DNA of 64,000 nt from Actinacidiphila rubida (lineage in GTDB: Bacteria; Actinomycetota; Actinomycetes; Streptomycetales; Streptomycetaceae). The stretch is taken from assembly GCF_900110255.1 (NCBI RefSeq), contig NZ_FODD01000035.1, positions 26,290-90,289 of the forward strand. Direction: 5' to 3'. Of the stretch, positions 57,351-64,000 are shown one piece after another. Position 1 is the stretch's first letter. Each line of letters begins with the position of its first letter. Under the pieces are notes generated by a model. The model was not told the DNA's origin and did no database searches. It was given only the letters and a program-made list of their open reading frames with translations. A program made the position numbers and the translations under genes.

Positions 57351-58073
57351 TCAGCCGTGGCTGCGGCCCCGGCGGTAGAGCACCGCGCCGCCGAGCAGCA
57401 GGGCGCCGGCCAGGGCCGCCGTGAGGCCCATGCCGCTCGCTCCGGTGTCGGCGAGGACGGACGTGCGGGTCCCCGTCTCGGCGACGGTGTTCGTCGAGGT
57501 CGTGCCGGTGGTGCCCGGCTGCGGGGTTCCCGGGGTGCCCGGCGTCTGGGGGGTGCCGGGCGAGCTCGGGGTGACCGGCGTGCTGGGCGTGCCCGGGGTG
57601 GTGGGCGTGCCGGGGGTACCGGGGGTGCCCGGAGTGCCTTCATCGTTGCCGCAGACGTTGCCGAACGCGGGGTTGAGCAGCGCCGCCACGTCGACGGAGT
57701 TGCCGCACACGCTCACCGGCACGTCGACGGGCACCTGGGCGGAGTTGCCGGAGCCGACGCCGGGCGAGCCGCCCGTGTGACCCGTCGCGCTCGATCCTCC
57801 GCCGTGCCCGCCCGGACCGTGGCCGCCCGCGGAGGTGTTGGCGCAGTGGTTGCCGAAGGCGGGGTCGAGCGCGCCGACGACGTCGATCGTGTTGCCGCAC
57901 AGGTTCACCGGCACGTGCACCGGGACCTGTACGGAGTTGCCCGAGGCGACGCCCGGCGAGCCGGCGGCCGTTCCCGCCGCCCCCGCGTCCGCGTACGCGA
58001 GGCCGCCGGTGGCCGCCAGCGCCCCCCCGGCGGCGACCACGGTGAGCAGGCCCTTCGTTGCGACCTGTCGCAT
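57351..58073 (-). CDS. chpC: long chaplin with two chaplin domains and sortase signal
   Basis: Hydrophobic surface protein that is anchored to the cell wall and helps coat aerial hyphae. The 240-residue precursor has a signal peptide (residues 1-29, ending AYADA), chaplin domain 1 (about 39-78, 'SPGVASGNSVQVPVHVPVNLC', Cys59 and Cys77), a Gly-rich linker, chaplin domain 2 (about 103-141, Cys123 and Cys141), a run of TP-rich repeats (146-190), the sortase motif LADTG (207-211), a membrane helix (215-233) and a basic tail (YRRGRSHG). It follows chpH, as in S. coelicolor chpC-chpH, which supports the name. Confidence 0.9.
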   Translation of the reverse strand: MRQVATKGLLTVVAAGGALAATGGLAYADAGAAGTAAGSPGVASGNSVQVPVHVPVNLCGNTIDVVGALDPAFGNHCANTSAGGHGPGGHGGGSSATGHTGGSPGVGSGNSAQVPVDVPVSVCGNSVDVAALLNPAFGNVCGNDEGTPGTPGTPGTPTTPGTPSTPVTPSSPGTPQTPGTPGTPQPGTTGTTSTNTVAETGTRTSVLADTGASGMGLTAALAGALLLGGAVLYRRGRSHG

Positions 58074-58131
58074 GTCCTCATCCTGCTTTCGAATCACCCG
58101 GAGCATCCGTCACACCTGTGCCAGTCCCCGG

Positions 58132-58174
58132 AAAAAGGCGAGAGGCCCCAGGGCGCGGCTCAGCGCCCGGGGCC
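58132..58174 (-). terminator. intrinsic terminator of chpH
   Basis: GGCCCC-A-GGGCGC (58144-58156) pairs with GCGCCCGGGGCC (58163-58174), one bulged A, six-base loop. On the minus strand the hairpin is followed after about seven bases by TTTTT (58136-58132). It separates chpH from chpC. Confidence 0.8.
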
Positions 58175-58209
58175 GTCCCGATCCGGCCGATCTGCGGCCG
58201 GCGGGGGAA

Positions 58210-58443
58210 CTACTGGTCCACGCAGGTGCTGCCGAACGCCGGGTCCAGCAGGCCGATCACGTCGATCGTGTCGCCGCACACGTTGACCGGCACGTGCACC
58301 GGGATCTCGACCAGGTTGCCGGACAGCACGCCCGGGGACTGGACGGCGGCACCCTGCGCGCCGGAGTCGGCGACAGCCAGTCCAGCACCGGCGAGCACGA
58401 GTCCACCCGTGGCAGCCGCGACAGCGGCGACCTTCTTGAACAT
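58210..58443 (-). CDS. chpH: short chaplin ChpH-like
   Basis: A 77-residue secreted amyloid-forming surfactant. Signal peptide residues 1-26 (MFKKVAAVAAATGG...GLAVADS), mature chaplin domain with the classic 'SPGVLSGNLVEIPVHVPVNVCGDTIDVIGLLDPAFGSTC' pattern spread over residues 36-74, and two Cys (C56, C74). The ATG at 58443 has GGAGG six bases upstream; an ATG five codons earlier adds MRRKK. A promoter resembling the developmental sigma-BldN type lies upstream. It lowers surface tension for aerial growth. Confidence 0.92.
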   Translation of the reverse strand: MFKKVAAVAAATGGLVLAGAGLAVADSGAQGAAVQSPGVLSGNLVEIPVHVPVNVCGDTIDVIGLLDPAFGSTCVDQ

Positions 58444-58495
58444 TTTCTTCCTCCTCATGGGACACATGTGGTCCCAGCCGCGGACCACACCCGTC

Positions 58496-58523
58496 GTAAC
58501 GACGAGGAGGAAACAGGGCTACG
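58496..58523 (-). promoter_or_regulatory. sigma-BldN-like promoter of chpH
   Basis: The minus strand has CGTAGC (58523-58518), a 16-bp spacer and CGTTAC (58501-58496), close to the CGTAAC-16-CGTTGA-type sequence that I recall for BldN-dependent chaplin promoters. It predicts a start near 58488 and a 45-base leader. Confidence 0.55.
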
Positions 58524-58671
58524 AGGCCCGTGGATCATTCACCCGTACCGGCGAAGCGGCGGGCCGGCAGGGGTACATACGGCCGAATGCCGGGGCGCGG
58601 CGGACGGCGGGGGCGGGCGGGGCGGCAGGGGTGCCGCCCCGCGGCGGAGACGGTCAGCGGTGGGCGGACGG

Positions 58672-59994
58672 TCAGCAGTGGTCGAGGAACCGGTCGAGCA
58701 CCCGCACGCCGAACCGCAGTCCGTCGACCGGCACCCGCTCGTCCACGCCGTGGAACATGCCGGCGAAGTCCAGCTCGGGCGGCAGCTGCAGCGGCGCGAA
58801 GCCGAAGCAGCGGATGCCCAGGTCGTCGAAGGACTTGGCGTCGGTGCCGCCGGAGAGCATGTACGGCACGGCGCGGGCGATCGGGTCCTCGGCCTTGAGC
58901 GCGGCCTGCATGGCGTCGACCAAGGCGCCGTCGAAGTCGGTCTCCAGGGCCTTGTCGGAGTGCAGCGTCTCCCGCTTGACCCGCGGGCCGAGGATCCGGT
59001 CGAGGTCGGCCAGGAACTCCTCCTCGTGGCCCGGCAGGAAGCGGCCGTCGACGTGCGCGGTGGCCTGGCCGGGGATGACGTTCACCTTGTAGCCGGCGCC
59101 GAGCATGGTGGGGGCGGCGGTGTTGCGCAGGGTGGTGCCGATCATGCGGGCGATGCCGCCGAGCTTGGCGAGGGTGGCCTCCATGTCCTCGGGGTCCAGC
59201 TCGACGCCGAACGCGTCCGAGAGCTCGTCCAGGAAGCCGCGGACGGACTTGGTGACCCGCACCGGGAACTCGTGCCGGCCGAGGCGGCCGACGGCCTCGC
59301 ACAGCTCGGTGATCGCGTTGTCCCTGTTGGTCATCGAGCCGTGGCCCGCGGTGCCGTCCACGGTGAGCCGCATCCAGTGCATGCCCTTCTCCGCGGTCTC
59401 GATCAGGTACAGCCGCAGGTTCTCGTTCACGGTGAAGGAGAAGCCGCCGACCTCGCCGATCGCCTCGGTGACGCCCTCGAACAGCCCGGGGTGCCGGTCG
59501 ACGAGGTACTTGGCGCCGTAGGTGCCGCCGGCCTCCTCGTCGGCGAGGAAGGCGAGCACGACGTCGCGCGGGGGCTTGCGGCCGCTGCGCAGCCGGTCGC
59601 GCACGACGGCCAGCGTCATGGCGTCCATGTCTTTCATGTCGACGGCGCCGCGGCCCCACACGCAGTCGTCGGCGACCTCGCCGGAGAACGGGTGCCGGGT
59701 CCAGTCGTCGGCGTTGGCCGGCACCACGTCGAGGTGCCCGTGGATGAGCAGCGCGGGCCGGGACCGGTCCTCGCCCTCGATCCGGGCGACGGTGGAGGCC
59801 CGGCCCTGGTGCGACTCGAAGATCTGCGGCTCCAGCCCGACCTCGGCGAGCTTCTCGGCCACGTACTCGGCGGCGGCCCGCTCACCGGGCCCCGAGTGGT
59901 CGCCGTAGTTGCTGGTGTCGATCCGGATCAGCTCGCTGCACAGCCCCACGACCTCGTCCTCGCCGCTGACGGCCGCGCTCGTCGACTCGCTCAC
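58672..59994 (-). CDS. M20-family metallopeptidase/deacylase
   Basis: A 440-residue dinuclear zinc hydrolase related to ArgE/DapE/CPG2. Metal ligands and catalytic residues appear in 'ALLIHGHLDVVPANADDW' (H, D), 'WGRGAVDMKDMDAM' (bridging D), 'VVLAFLADEEAGGTYGAKYL' (EE) and 'SGGTDAKSFDDLGI'; the dimerisation domain is in the middle ('GTAGHGSMTNRDNAI'). Likely substrate: an N-acyl amino acid or dipeptide. The GTG at 59994 has GGAGGAG five bases upstream. It is a conserved gene of this actinobacterial neighbourhood. Confidence 0.93.
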   Translation of the reverse strand: MSESTSAAVSGEDEVVGLCSELIRIDTSNYGDHSGPGERAAAEYVAEKLAEVGLEPQIFESHQGRASTVARIEGEDRSRPALLIHGHLDVVPANADDWTRHPFSGEVADDCVWGRGAVDMKDMDAMTLAVVRDRLRSGRKPPRDVVLAFLADEEAGGTYGAKYLVDRHPGLFEGVTEAIGEVGGFSFTVNENLRLYLIETAEKGMHWMRLTVDGTAGHGSMTNRDNAITELCEAVGRLGRHEFPVRVTKSVRGFLDELSDAFGVELDPEDMEATLAKLGGIARMIGTTLRNTAAPTMLGAGYKVNVIPGQATAHVDGRFLPGHEEEFLADLDRILGPRVKRETLHSDKALETDFDGALVDAMQAALKAEDPIARAVPYMLSGGTDAKSFDDLGIRCFGFAPLQLPPELDFAGMFHGVDERVPVDGLRFGVRVLDRFLDHC

Positions 59995-60103
59995 CCTGAC
60001 TCCTCCTCCGTGCCGCTGCTCGATCCCCCCATCCTCCCCCGACGCCACCCCAGGCCCAAGGCCCACCCACGACTGACCGTGATCGACGGGCCGGGATCTT
60101 TGC

Positions 60104-60109
60104 TATGGT
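60104..60109 (+). promoter_or_regulatory. -10-like TATGGT upstream of tRNA-Leu
   Basis: TATGGT lies about 42 bases upstream of the tRNA 5' end. No convincing -35 at 17 bp is present. Confidence 0.35.
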
Positions 60110-60151
60110 TTACCTCGTCGCCATGGCCCCGCAGCCGTGGTGACACACCCG

Positions 60152-60236
60152 GTCCGGGTGGCGGAATGGCAGACGCGCTAGCTTGAGGTGCTAGTGCCCT
60201 TTATCGGGCGTGGGGGTTCAAGTCCCCCCTCGGACA
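60152..60236 (+). tRNA. tRNA-Leu (anticodon GAG)
   Basis: An 85-nt type II tRNA. The acceptor 5' strand GTCCGGG pairs with CCTCGGAC at the 3' end (one G-T). The anticodon stem CTAGC/GCTAG encloses the 7-base loop TTGAGGT with anticodon GAG, reading CTC/CTT Leu codons. A long variable arm (TGCCC...GGGCG) is present, and the T-arm is GGGGG-TTCAAGT-CCCCC. CCA is not encoded. No integrase or repeated 3' end was found nearby, so it does not mark an integrated element here. Confidence 0.96.
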
Positions 60237-60365
60237 CACTTCTTCATCATCACCGTGCCCATCGGGCGGGCGTTCGCCCCGCGTCGGGCGGCCCGCGTTG
60301 CGGCTGCCGCCGGTGCGCGACCGTGCCGCTCCCCTGCCGGTCGCACCCCTGGACTCACTCCGAAC

Positions 60366-61004
60366 TCACTCCGGCCAGGCGCTGTTCCGGATGATCTCGA
60401 CGAAGTCGGTCCTGCGGAAGCCGGGGTCGAAGTGCGCCAGCACGTCGTCGTTCATGGTGCCGAACGTGGTGTCGGGCCGGTCGGCCATGCCCTGGTGGAA
60501 GGCCCGCAGGATGCGGTTCTTGAAGTCGGGCCGCGGGTGGGCCGCCACCACCTCGGCGACCTGCGCCTCGGTGATCTCACCGAGGTCGAGCCCGAGGACG
60601 TCCGTCTCCACGCCCAGGGTCACGACGGCGACCTCCGGTTCGAGGTGGAGCGGGACCTCGGGCGTGGTGTGCAGCGCGATGGCGAGCCAGACGTTCCGTG
60701 CGTCCCGCGCGGAGCGGCCGTGGTCGAGCAGGAACGCATGGGCGGCCGCGGCGCCGTCGAGTTCGAACCGCCGGTCCTTGGTGCGGTACCCGGGGGTCAG
60801 CCCGAGGTCGTGGAACAGCCCGCCGACGTAGGCGAGTTCGAGGTCGACGTCGAGCCCGCGGGCGGCGGCCTTGAGCGCTCCCCACAGGAACACCCGGCGG
60901 GAGTGGTGGTACAAGGTGTCGTCCGCCGCCGCCCGGACGAGCGAGGTGGCCTCGCGGACGAGTGCGGTGTCGGGAACGGTGATGCCTGCGATGACGTCCG
61001 GCAT
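60366..61004 (-). CDS. HD-domain protein (cyanamide-hydratase-like)
   Basis: A 212-residue metal-dependent hydrolase-fold protein. The HD motif is distributed as 'TLYHHSRRVFLWG' (H), 'YVGGLFHDLGLTPGY' (HD) and a later Asp, with 'RRFELDGAAAAHAFLLDHG' in between. The pattern is close to cyanamide/urea hydro-lyases and related HD hydrolases, but a phosphohydrolase function cannot be excluded. ATG at 61004 has AGGAGGG upstream. It follows the GlxA-type regulator on the same strand (153-base gap containing two GCGTCAGCCCGT copies). Confidence 0.85.
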   Translation of the reverse strand: MPDVIAGITVPDTALVREATSLVRAAADDTLYHHSRRVFLWGALKAAARGLDVDLELAYVGGLFHDLGLTPGYRTKDRRFELDGAAAAHAFLLDHGRSARDARNVWLAIALHTTPEVPLHLEPEVAVVTLGVETDVLGLDLGEITEAQVAEVVAAHPRPDFKNRILRAFHQGMADRPDTTFGTMNDDVLAHFDPGFRRTDFVEIIRNSAWPE

Positions 61005-61157
61005 GGTGCCCTCCTGGTCGTGTCGAGCGGGACTGACTCCAGTCTCGGCACGTACGGCCTCCTGCCCCACCGCGCACGGCGACGGCCGTCCCACAGATCC
61101 GGACATCGGGCGGGCGTCAGCCCGTCGCACGGGCCGGCCGTTTCCGCCGGGGGAGCG

Positions 61158-62159
61158 TCAGCCCGTGGGCTCCCCCGCCGCCCCGGGGTCCTCGCGCGGG
61201 CGCGGGCGGGTGCTGCCGAACCGGTCGCGGTACTGGCTGGGCGAGACGCCGAGCCGGGACACGAACGTGCGCCGCAGGGTCTCGGCGCTGCCGAAGCCGG
61301 CCTCGCGTGCCGTCTCGGCCACGCCGTGCCCGGCGTCGAGAAGCGCCTTCGCGTGGTCCAGCCGCACCTGCTCGACGTACCGGGCCGGGGTGGTGCCGAG
61401 TTCGGCCGCGAAGAGCCGGGCCAGGTGGCGCGGGCTGACGCCGGCCCGGGCGGCGAGCGTGGACGCGCCGTGGTCGAGCGAGGGCCGGGCCGAGACGAGG
61501 TCGACGACGGCGCGCAGGGCCGCGGTCCGCGGCGGCCGCACCTCGAGGGGTGCGGAGAACTGCGACTGCCCGCCGGGCCGCTGCATGAACATCACGAGGC
61601 TGCGCGCGACCGAGCGGGCGAGATCCGCCCCGTGGTCCTGCTCGACCAGCGCCAGGGCCAGGTCGATCCCCGCCGAGACACCCGCCGAGGTGTGGATGCC
61701 GCCGTCCTCGACGTAGAGGGCGTCGGGCGCGACCCGGATGTCCGGGTACGAGCGGGCCAGCAGCGGCGCGTGGCGCCAGTGGGTGGTGGCCCGGCGCCCG
61801 GCGAGCACGCCCGCGGCCGCCAGTACGAACGAGCCGGTGCAGATCGACACCAGCCGGCGGGTGCGCGGCGCCAGGGTCCGCACGGCGGCGACGAGTTCGG
61901 GGTCGATGGGCCGGGTGACCAGCGCGTCCCCGCCGGTCACCACGACGGTGTCGGCGTCCGGCACGTCCCGCGCGGTCCCGTCGACCGCCAGCCGCAGGCC
62001 GGTCGAGGTGGCGACCGGCCTGCCCGACGGGGACACGTGCGCCGGCGAGTAGGCCGCGCCGAACAGGTTCGCCTCCGCGAACACCTCCGCGGGCCCCGCC
62101 AGGTCCAGCATCTTCATGCCGTCGAACACCACGAACACCACGCGCCGTGCCCCGGTCAT
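61158..62159 (-). CDS. GlxA-family AraC-type regulator (DJ-1/PfpI + HTH)
   Basis: A 333-residue regulator. The N-terminal half is a DJ-1/PfpI-like domain ('VVFVVFDGMKMLDLAGPAEVFAEAN', 'VVVTGGD', 'RRLVSICTGSFVLAAAGVLAGRRATTHW' with a Cys at the nucleophile elbow), typically a sensor rather than an enzyme. The C-terminal half is an AraC HTH ('LAARAGVSPRHLARLFAAELGTTPARYVEQVRLDHAKALLD' and 'AREAGFGSAETLRRTFVSRLGVSPSQYRDRF'). The ATG at 62159 is used; a GTG/ATG further upstream extends into weak sequence. Its target may be the downstream HD gene. Confidence 0.93.
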   Translation of the reverse strand: MTGARRVVFVVFDGMKMLDLAGPAEVFAEANLFGAAYSPAHVSPSGRPVATSTGLRLAVDGTARDVPDADTVVVTGGDALVTRPIDPELVAAVRTLAPRTRRLVSICTGSFVLAAAGVLAGRRATTHWRHAPLLARSYPDIRVAPDALYVEDGGIHTSAGVSAGIDLALALVEQDHGADLARSVARSLVMFMQRPGGQSQFSAPLEVRPPRTAALRAVVDLVSARPSLDHGASTLAARAGVSPRHLARLFAAELGTTPARYVEQVRLDHAKALLDAGHGVAETAREAGFGSAETLRRTFVSRLGVSPSQYRDRFGSTRPRPREDPGAAGEPTG

Positions 62160-62271
62160 CGTCGCCGCCTTCGTCGGGTCGCCTCGCTCCACGGTCCCAC
62201 AGCCGCCGGCCGGCCCCGAGGGCACGGTCATGGGGGTGCGCGGAGGGGCGGACTCGCGGGAGCGCGACCTG

Positions 62272-62775
62272 CTACCAGGCGTAGACGCGGCGCATGATGT
62301 CGCCGGACAGGTCGACGCCGTCCGGGGAGTGCATGATCATGACGGGCAGGCCGTCGGGGTCCCGGCCCTCCACCACGGTGCGGTCGTCCACGTTCGTCGT
62401 CTCGACCAGGGCGGACCGCTCGTCGAGGTACTGCTCGCAGCGGCGCAGGTCCGCCAGGTCGGGGGCGAACCAGCAGGAGTACTGGACGCCGACGGCGCCG
62501 AGCGCGTGCTCGCCGCGCGGGCCGATGGCCCGCAGCACCAGCGCCCCCCGGCCGGCGGCGCCGGCCAGCACCAGCGCGGTGCTCTCCCGCGTGACGACCG
62601 ACAGCTGCAGGAGCCCGCAGTAGAAGGAGGCGGACTCCTCCAGATCGCGGACGAAGACCACGACCACGGCGAGGCGCGGACCGGTCGGCCGGGCGTCCGC
62701 CGTGCACGCTCCGTCCTGCGACGCGGTCGTCTGTGGCGGCCCTTGCGCAGCCGGTGGCTCTGCCTCGGGCGGCAT
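62272..62775 (-). CDS. VOC-family (glyoxalase-like) protein
   Basis: A 167-residue protein. After a Pro/Ala-rich N-terminus (about 1-32), one vicinal-oxygen-chelate fold is visible: 'LAVVVVFVRDLEESASFYCGLLQLSVVTRES', 'ALVLRAIGPRGEHALGAVGVQYSCWFAPDLADLRRCEQYLDE' and 'VVEGRDPDGLPVMIMHSPD'. The last segment would supply a metal ligand. Likely a dioxygenase, antibiotic-resistance or isomerase relative; specificity unknown. AGGAG lies four bases before the ATG. Confidence 0.88.
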   Translation of the reverse strand: MPPEAEPPAAQGPPQTTASQDGACTADARPTGPRLAVVVVFVRDLEESASFYCGLLQLSVVTRESTALVLAGAAGRGALVLRAIGPRGEHALGAVGVQYSCWFAPDLADLRRCEQYLDERSALVETTNVDDRTVVEGRDPDGLPVMIMHSPDGVDLSGDIMRRVYAW

Positions 62776-62870
62776 GGCTCTCCTCGGGTCGTCTGCCGGG
62801 TCCCCCGCCTCGTCCTCACGGTAGCGGGAACGGAGGGCGGCTGCTCCCCGGAGGCACCAGGTCGGCAGGG

Positions 62871-63305
62871 TCAGGCGGGAACGAACAGGGCGGCCTTCTC
62901 CCCCGGCTCGCGCCCGGCCAGCCGCACCCGGGTGCCGGTCGGCAGCGCCTCCATGCCCTGGGCCTCCACCGTCGCCGGCACGGTGAACCCCTCGTCCAGC
63001 ACCACGACGCAGGTCTGCCGGATCCGGTGGACGAGCTCCTGCGTGCGCTCCAGCTTGGTCGTCCAGCTGATCGCACCGCTGCCCTCGCTGCGTTCCTCGT
63101 GCAGCTCGGTCGATCCGCACACGCGGCACAGCGTCCGCGTGTACTCGGTCGCCGAGCGGCACCAGGCGCAGCGCCGGTAGCGCAGCGCCTCGTCGCCAGT
63201 CGAACCGGGCGCACCCGGCCCGACCGTGTTCTCCCGGGCGTCGCCCGTGGCAGTTCCCGCGGCGTTCTCCGCGACGTGCACCGGCTCTTGCAGCAACTGG
63301 GGCAT
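62871..63305 (-). CDS. DUF35-type Zn-ribbon/OB-fold protein
   Basis: A 144-residue protein. Two Cys pairs (CAWC near residue 46 and CRVC near residue 60) form a rubredoxin-like zinc ribbon, followed by an OB fold ('GSGAISWTTKLERT', 'CVVVLDEGFTVPATVEAQ', 'LPTGTRVRLAGREPGEKAALFV'). Such proteins assist thiolases or acyl-CoA enzymes in transferring CoA esters. The start ATG at 63305 is preceded by GAGAGGG. It is divergent from etfB, which functions in acyl-CoA oxidation, and both flank a set of paired palindromes. Confidence 0.85.
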   Translation of the reverse strand: MPQLLQEPVHVAENAAGTATGDARENTVGPGAPGSTGDEALRYRRCAWCRSATEYTRTLCRVCGSTELHEERSEGSGAISWTTKLERTQELVHRIRQTCVVVLDEGFTVPATVEAQGMEALPTGTRVRLAGREPGEKAALFVPA

Positions 63306-63348
63306 GTTCCCTCTCCCGTCAGGCGTCCGCACACACGTGACACCCGAG

Positions 63349-63390
63349 GCCATAAGGCACTCAGTGTCGGAGAACAAGGCACTCAGTGCC
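63349..63390 (-). promoter_or_regulatory. promoter of the Zn-ribbon/OB gene with two operators
   Basis: On the minus strand TTGTTC (63377-63372), exact 17-bp spacer, TATGGC (63354-63349). The palindromes GGCACTCAGTGTC (63356-63368) and GGCACTCAGTGCC (63378-63390) lie within the spacer and directly upstream of the -35, 22 bp apart (two helical turns). Strong evidence for repression by a dimeric regulator. Confidence 0.7.
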
Positions 63391-63465
63391 TTCATCTTGG
63401 GCCCGCGATCACCGGACCCGCCGCCCTCCCGCGCGTGGCGAACGCCACAACGACGCCCCACGAAT

Positions 63466-63500
63466 GACACTGAGTACCGTCGGGTAGGGTACTCAGTACC
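63466..63500 (+). promoter_or_regulatory. second operator pair in front of etfB
   Basis: GACACTGAGTACC (63466-63478) and GGTACTCAGTACC (63488-63500) are the same near-palindrome, again 22 bp apart. They lie 71-105 bases upstream of the etfB GTG. A TAGGGT (63485-63490) between and overlapping them may be a -10; -35 is unclear. Confidence 0.65.
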
Positions 63501-63570
63501 ATCGCGTCCATCCGGTGCCGCAGCGAGCACCGTGCGGACCGGACCGAGGCTCGGACAAGGGAGTGCTGGC

Positions 63571-64000
63571 GTGAGCTTGAGGATCGTTGTGGCTGTGAAG
63601 TATGTGCCCGATGCGACGGGTGATCGGCATTTCGCTGGGGATCTGACGACGGATCGTGATGCGGTGGACGGGCTGCTGTCGGAGTTGGACGAGTATGCGG
63701 TGGAGCAGGCGTTGCAGATCGCGGAGGCGTCCGGTGATGCGGAGGTCACGGTGGTGACGGTGGGTCCGGAGGATGCGCGGGACGCGGTGCGTAAGGCGTT
63801 GTCGATGGGTGCGGATCGTGGTGTGCATGTGGAGGACGAGGGTCTGCATGGCACGGATGTGATGGGGACGTCGCTGGTGTTGGCGAGGGTGGTCGAGCGG
63901 GTGGGGTTCGATCTGGTGGTGATGGGGATGGCGTCGACGGATGGCACGGCGGGTGTGGTGCCGGCGTTGCTGGCGGAGCGGTTGGGGGTGCCGCAGGTGA
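63571..64000 (+). CDS. etfB: electron transfer flavoprotein beta subunit, 5' part
   Basis: The first 143 codons of EtfB; the gene continues past the window. EtfB with EtfA moves electrons from acyl-CoA dehydrogenases to the quinone pool. It starts MSLRIVVAVKYVPDATGDRHF, with 'ELDEYAVEQALQIAEASGD', 'VTVVTVGPEDARDAVRKALSMGADRGVHVED' and 'DLVVMGMASTDGTAGVVPALLAERLG', the AMP-binding ETF-beta fold. AAGGGAG lies seven bases before the GTG. Base use is odd: third positions are G 99, T 29, C 15 and A 0 of 143, against C-rich neighbours. Confidence 0.95.
   Translation, partial: MSLRIVVAVKYVPDATGDRHFAGDLTTDRDAVDGLLSELDEYAVEQALQIAEASGDAEVTVVTVGPEDARDAVRKALSMGADRGVHVEDEGLHGTDVMGTSLVLARVVERVGFDLVVMGMASTDGTAGVVPALLAERLGVPQV

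Noticed and set aside
57535..57650. Short direct repeats as a CRISPR-like array
   Set aside because: They encode the TP-rich repeats of the long chaplin, with no unique spacers of constant length.
60152..60236. tRNA-Leu as integration site of a mobile element
   Set aside because: No integrase, excisionase or repeated tRNA 3' end in the following 3.8 kb; downstream genes are ordinary chromosomal types.

Overview
This is a 64 kb, very GC-rich chromosomal window from a filamentous actinomycete of the Streptomyces type (Streptomycetaceae). The evidence is the complete Pup-proteasome gene set, mycothiol ligase mshC, a glycerol (gyl) operon headed by an IclR-type regulator, an adjacent long chaplin (with sortase signal) and short chaplin, F420-type oxidoreductases, and strong C bias at third codon positions. 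The gene order tat-paf-prc-pup-dop-arc-trmI-recB-metH-mshC-M20 peptidase matches, from memory, both the S. coelicolor SCO163x-SCO167x region and the M. tuberculosis Rv2093c-Rv214x region, so the backbone is ancestral actinobacterial core. No gene-free stretch exceeds 300 bases, and there is no IS element, integrase or CRISPR array.

Region 1 (1-16 kb): a 5'-truncated diacylglycerol-kinase-like gene, twin-arginine translocase tatA-tatC, the DNA-damage regulators pafB-pafC, two FKBP prolyl isomerases, Pup ligase pafA behind an MFS exporter, a divergent LacI regulator, then (all on the minus strand) arc > dop > pup > prcB > prcA. Pup is encoded with a C-terminal Glu (GGE), so it is ready for ligation without deamidation. 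Region 2 (16-29 kb): a ferredoxin, a secreted FG-GAP-like protein, tRNA m1A58 methyltransferase, an M50/CBS membrane protease, a RecB-type nuclease, an orphan NarL-type response regulator, two tandem paralogous oligopeptide-binding lipoproteins, a HAD phosphatase and B12-dependent methionine synthase metH.

Region 3 (29-34.5 kb): gylR-glpF-glpK-glpD, with one 15-bp palindrome repeated in front of gylR and in front of glpF, implying autoregulation plus operon control. Region 4 (34.5-46 kb) looks like an accessory insertion: a TIGR03086 protein and a divergent AraC regulator, then an eight-gene minus-strand operon encoding nonphosphorylative L-fucose (or similar 6-deoxy sugar) uptake and oxidation: dehydratase, SDR dehydrogenase, lipoprotein, double-ATPase, permease, aldo/keto reductase, lactonase and a FadR-type GntR regulator. 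Putative operators of the regulator lie at both ends. A divergent membrane-anchored GH18-like protein shares the control region.

Region 5 (46-60 kb): a PAC2 protein, then the operon phosphomutase-like > DUF3090 > kinase-fold SCO1664-like > mshC, a hypothetical protein, an LLM oxidoreductase, an aldo/keto reductase, an 800-residue RecD2-derived protein that has lost its helicase motifs, small conserved proteins, chpC-chpH and an M20 peptidase. Region 6 (60-64 kb): tRNA-Leu(GAG), an HD-domain protein, a GlxA-type regulator, a VOC protein, a DUF35-type Zn-ribbon/OB protein and the 5' part of etfB, the last two divergent over a control region holding four copies of a 13-bp palindrome in two pairs.

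The strongest leads are the RecD2-like pseudohelicase, the phosphomutase/DUF3090/kinase-fold/mshC operon, the paired-palindrome control region, the fucose regulon and its operators, the abnormal third-base composition of etfB, and a widespread leaderless-start signature (TANNNT, 6-8 nt, ATG).
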